Assembly (NCBI GenBank): GCA_030699205.1
Contig: JAUYJY010000016.1
Location: 1 to 16,324, forward strand
DNA from: Candidatus Pacearchaeota archaeon
Lineage (GTDB): Archaea; Nanobdellota; Nanobdellia; Pacearchaeales; GW2011-AR1
Direction: 5' to 3'
DNA length: 16,324 nt
This document shows positions 14,244 through 16,324 of the stretch, in pieces. The notes under the pieces are model-generated. The model did no database searches. It saw only the letters and a program-made list of their open reading frames with translations, and was not told where the DNA came from. Both the position numbers and the translations under genes were made by a program. Numbering within the stretch: position 1 is the first letter of the stretch; each line of letters starts with the position of its first letter.

Positions 14244-14253
14244 ATTTATAAAT
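14244..14253. promoter_or_regulatory. Palindromic TATA box between rnpB and a membrane protein gene
   Basis: The perfect palindrome atttataaat is centred at 14248.5, about 26 nt from the rnpB 5' end (14274) on one side and about 26 nt from the ATG of the minus-strand gene (14222) on the other. A single TBP site could therefore drive both. Confidence 0.6.
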
Positions 14254-14273
14254 GGTTGTTTTTAATTATTTTT

Positions 14274-14611
14274 GTGAGTCGGATAGCTGACTTCGGAATT
14301 TAGCTTTTAGATAAGCAAACAATGTTAATGATTGTTTAATTCTGAGGAAGGTCCGGGCACCATTTGTTGCAAAACAAATAGTTGCGAGCTATGAAAATAG
14401 TCTGCTGTGAAGCAGAGCACTGTTACAGAAACGACACAGCCTTCAAATCGCGAGGATCCATGCGGGGAGCTTGTTTTGAAGGATTTGCTGAAACGGGCAA
14501 CTTCGCCGGTGCAAGTGCCAAAGCCGCACGCTTAGAAAGATGTCAGCACATTTCGTTTGTCTTCGAGAGAAGAAACAAGAAATAACAGAACCTGGCCTAT
14601 TTCCGACTCAC
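14274..14611 (+). ncRNA. rnpB: RNase P RNA
   Basis: The catalytic RNA that trims tRNA 5' leaders. P1 is a 10-bp pair between gtgagtcgga (14274-14283) and tccgactcac (14602-14611). CR-I is gaggaaggtccgggcacc (14343-14360), CR-IV contains acagaaac (14425-14432), and CR-V is acagaacctggcctat (14585-14600). P4 pairs ccggg with cctgg, with one G-U pair. In CR-I the usual gaaagtcc reads gaaggtcc. Length (338 nt) and conserved regions fit the archaeal A type. Confidence 0.93.
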
Positions 14612-14647
14612 ATATCTTTATAATTCCTTGTGTTATTTAGTGTGGTG

Positions 14648-14935
14648 ATGGATGACTATGAAATTGAGAGAAGAATAATTTGTTTCGCAGTTAGTGAAAG
14701 AGTGATTCTCGGGGTTTCTAGGGGAAGAGATCCTAACGAAGGGACTCTAACTTATTATCTTTTAACTGGAGACTACCCCCACGATATGGCTTTTGAAGAT
14801 AGGGTTACTGACTTAGACTTAAGACTTGCAGATTCAACTAAAAGGCATTTTGATATCTCTTCGTGGCCTACAACTCCTTCCGATTTAAGCCAGAGGTTTT
14901 TGGGAGATGTTATCTGGTACAGGCAACTAACATAA
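14648..14935 (+). CDS. Hypothetical protein, 95 aa
   Basis: From ATG 14648 the protein has 95 residues (MDDYEIERRIICFAVSERVI...). It is acidic with alternating strand and turn segments (RVILGVSRGRDP, TLTYYLLTGDYPHD, TDLDLRLADSTKRHFD) and a C-terminus ending in FLGDVIWYRQLT. I do not recognise it. A GTG at 14630 gives six more residues, but a TATA-like ctttataa (14616-14623) would start transcription near 14645, which favours the ATG and a leaderless mRNA. It lies between rnpB and tRNA-Phe, and its stop abuts the tRNA promoter. Confidence 0.65.
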   Translation: MDDYEIERRIICFAVSERVILGVSRGRDPNEGTLTYYLLTGDYPHDMAFEDRVTDLDLRLADSTKRHFDISSWPTTPSDLSQRFLGDVIWYRQLT

Positions 14936-14936
14936 G

Positions 14937-14944
14937 TTTTAAAA
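14937..14944 (+). promoter_or_regulatory. TATA box for tRNA-Phe
   Basis: The sequence ttttaaaa lies 25-32 nt before the tRNA 5' end and directly follows the stop codon of the preceding gene. Confidence 0.55.
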
Positions 14945-14968
14945 GCAAAATTAATTTGTGTAAATGGT

Positions 14969-15040
14969 GGGACGGTAGCCAAGTGGGAAGGCACACGACT
15001 GAAGCTCGTGTATGCGGGGGTTCGATTCCCTCTCGTCCCA
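14969..15040 (+). tRNA. tRNA-Phe (GAA)
   Basis: A 72-nt cloverleaf: acceptor gggacgg / tcgtccc with one G-U pair, D stem gcc / ggc, anticodon stem cacga / tcgtg with loop ctgaagc (anticodon GAA), T arm ggggg(ttcgatt)ccctc and discriminator A. CCA is not encoded. A T-rich stretch (ttttgttt) after 15040 can end transcription. The acceptor start GGG is unlike the common archaeal tRNA-Phe GCC, but the anticodon and discriminator are as expected. Confidence 0.92.
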
Positions 15041-15161
15041 TTTTGTTTGTGAAAGTCATAAAACCTTTAACGGAAAAAAACCTCGGATTAGAGTCAGAGG
15101 ATTTTAACGAGTATTAAAAATCTGAATTGATTAAAATCTGCAAAAAATAAAACACGGAAGA

Positions 15162-15170
15162 TTTATAAAA
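15162..15170 (+). promoter_or_regulatory. TATA box for the membrane/surface gene pair
   Basis: The sequence tttataaaa lies 29 nt before the ATG at 15191, the spacing for a leaderless mRNA. Confidence 0.55.
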
Positions 15171-15190
15171 GAAATAATCTAAGTTAGAAT

Positions 15191-15493
15191 ATGAAAAAAG
15201 AGGAAGGTAATTCGGGGAGAAACGATTCAGGAATAGTAAGCGTTATATTTGGGATTTTAAGTATAATTAATGTCGGGCTTGTTGGTTCTGTGATTGGGGT
15301 TGTAGGTCTTGTTTTTGGAATTGTTCAAAATAAAAAACATAAGAACTTATGGTCTCAATGGGGAATTATTCTTAGCATTATAGGAATTGTAGTGGGCGTT
15401 ATTGTCTCATATTTTATATACCAAATAGTTTTTCAGAATTTTAGTCAATTTCCTGCTGAAGGACTTCCTGCTGACTTGAATCTTGGACAATGA
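15191..15493 (+). CDS. Small DUF4190-like membrane protein
   Basis: A 100-residue protein with a charged N-terminus and a pair of hydrophobic segments: about residues 14-44, a glycine-rich double stretch (SVIFGILSI ... GSVIGVVGLVFGIVQ), and about 57-80 (WGIILSIIGIVVGVIVSYFI). A basic loop (QNKKHKNLWSQ) separates them. The repeated Gly-rich helices joined by a short basic loop resemble DUF4190-type proteins, whose function is unknown. The tail (FSQFPAEGLPADLNLGQ) would be outside or inside depending on helix count. It overlaps the next gene by 4 nt (ATGA), so the two are translated together. Confidence 0.7.
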   Translation: MKKEEGNSGRNDSGIVSVIFGILSIINVGLVGSVIGVVGLVFGIVQNKKHKNLWSQWGIILSIIGIVVGVIVSYFIYQIVFQNFSQFPAEGLPADLNLGQ

Positions 15494-16086
15494 TGAGTTT
15501 ATTAAAAAATAAGGATGGTGCATTAGAACTTTCTATTGGAACGATTGTCATAATTGTTATCGGAATGAGTATGTTAATTCTTGGATTGGTTCTTGTAAGG
15601 AGTATTTTTACTGGAGCTATTGGAAGTGTTGATGAAATAAACGAGGGAGTTCAGGCGAAGATACAGGAGTTGTTTCCAAATGAGGGGGGCAATCTTGCCG
15701 TTCTCTTAGGCTCTGACAATGTTGCTAAAGTAAAGCCTGGGGAAAGATTCAATGTTGCAATTGGGGCACAGCATGAACGTGGGGAACAAGTAGCGAGGGA
15801 CACAATATTATACAGAGTTGAATTAGATACAAATAGCAATGATAATTGTGTTAAGGTATTGGGAGAGAGAAGAACTGAAGATTTATTTGTTACACCGGTA
15901 AATGCGTGGAATGCATTTGATACATTTAGAAGTTCTACTGCTTTTGCGTTAATTGAAATTGATGTTCCTACAGGAACCCAGAGATGCACTCAAAAAGTTA
16001 ATATTGATATAAAACTGAAAGAGGAAACAGCGCCTTTTGAAGGGGACTTCTTTTTGTTAGAAATCAAGAAAGAAGGGATTTTTTAG
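15490..16086 (+). CDS. Membrane-anchored surface protein with pilin-like N-terminus
   Basis: A 198-residue protein. The start (MMSLLKNKDGALELSIG) followed by one strongly hydrophobic helix (about 14-40, TIVIIVIGMSMLILGLVLVRS) resembles archaeal type IV pilin-like N-termini, where a basic/glycine site precedes the helix. The rest is a hydrophilic, strand-rich domain, with two cysteines (in NDNCVKV and TQRCTQK) that could form a disulphide outside the cell. I infer a surface or pseudopilin-like protein; no exact family is recognised. ATG 15490 overlaps the preceding gene; ATG 15493 is an equally good start. The partner membrane protein upstream may be part of the same machinery. Confidence 0.65.
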   Translation: MMSLLKNKDGALELSIGTIVIIVIGMSMLILGLVLVRSIFTGAIGSVDEINEGVQAKIQELFPNEGGNLAVLLGSDNVAKVKPGERFNVAIGAQHERGEQVARDTILYRVELDTNSNDNCVKVLGERRTEDLFVTPVNAWNAFDTFRSSTAFALIEIDVPTGTQRCTQKVNIDIKLKEETAPFEGDFFLLEIKKEGIF

Positions 16087-16185
16087 AAGCTTTTGAAATT
16101 GTTGATAAGTTTTGATAAAATTAATGAAGAACCCTGCCAAGAGTATATGGCATTGGGAGAAGTTAGAAATTATTAGCTAAACGTA

Positions 16186-16324
16186 TAGCAGAAGACAAAA
16201 TATAGATAATTCTGATAATTGGAACACTATTTGTCCAGAATTCTCTATCTGTACAATTCTGAAAACAATTGTGCTAATCAACAGAATTGTCCATATTTTG
16301 AACAGTTTTTTGTTCTTCCGCTAA
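16186..16324 (+). mobile_element. Twin-hairpin TA-flanked element, copy 5 (split and cut by window edge)
   Basis: Begins with tagcagaagacaaaa after TA (16184-16185). Hairpin I continues at 16296 after a 91-bp insertion and ends in cttccgcta at the window edge, so hairpin II is outside. The loop and arms match copies 1 and 4 closely. Confidence 0.75.
16203..16293 (+). mobile_element. Second-family twin-hairpin element nested in copy 5
   Basis: A 91-bp insertion flanked by TA (16201-16202, 16294-16295) in the loop of copy 5. Terminal inverted repeats: tagataattctg on the left, and tggacaattctg on the right when read inverted, matching at 10 of 12 positions. Two hairpins again: agata..attctg / cagaat..tatct, then acaattctg / cagaattgt. 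Sequence differs from the host element, but the architecture and the target are the same. Confidence 0.75.

Noticed and set aside
14382..14585. 67-residue open frame
   Set aside because: Lies wholly inside RNase P RNA conserved regions.

Overview
The window looks like AT-rich chromosomal DNA of a DPANN archaeon, most like the Pacearchaeota/Woesearchaeota type. Reasons: an archaeal exosome operon (rrp4-rrp41-rrp42) followed by rpoK; an archaeal S2 protein; 16S and 23S rRNAs with archaeal signatures and a tRNA-Ala in the spacer; tRNAs without encoded CCA; an archaeal type RNase P RNA; TATA boxes about 25-32 nt before many starts; and few Shine-Dalgarno sites. The lineage call is an inference from gene content, not from a tree.

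Layout. 1-1186: two minus-strand genes of unknown function (one runs off the left edge). 1220-3925: the divergent exosome operon with rpoK. 3926-4617: a non-coding gap holding a dispersed repeat that is split by a small mobile element. 4618-5523: rps2 with a long basic N-terminal extension. 5524-6257: non-coding rRNA leader and promoter. 6258-8884: 16S rRNA, interrupted by a 1.18 kb group I intron that carries a RelBE-like toxin-antitoxin locus. 8885-9475: spacer with tRNA-Ala and a chain of hairpins. 9476-13168: 23S rRNA, interrupted by a 0.89 kb group I intron that carries a HIT-family protein gene. No 5S rRNA is seen. 13309-16086: small proteins, a second copy of the dispersed repeat, RNase P RNA, tRNA-Phe, and a two-gene membrane/surface pair. 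The right edge ends inside another mobile element.

The most unusual content is (1) a family of about 80-90 bp twin-hairpin elements, five copies, each flanked by TA dinucleotides, with a matching empty site in the same window and one copy split by a second element of the same architecture; (2) two self-splicing group I introns in archaeal rRNA whose cargo is not a homing endonuclease but a toxin-antitoxin pair and a HIT protein, each with its own TATA box; and (3) paired compensatory changes at almost invariant 16S positions (921-1396 and 1405-1496, E. coli numbering by hand alignment), plus changes at normally invariant positions of the 23S peptidyl transferase region.

How it fits together: the main content is a core information-processing neighbourhood (RNA degradation, transcription, translation, tRNA processing). 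The small mobile elements and introns sit in the non-coding or spliceable parts of it, where they do least harm. A 12-base motif directly before the TATA boxes of both the exosome and 16S promoters hints that these two units share a regulator.
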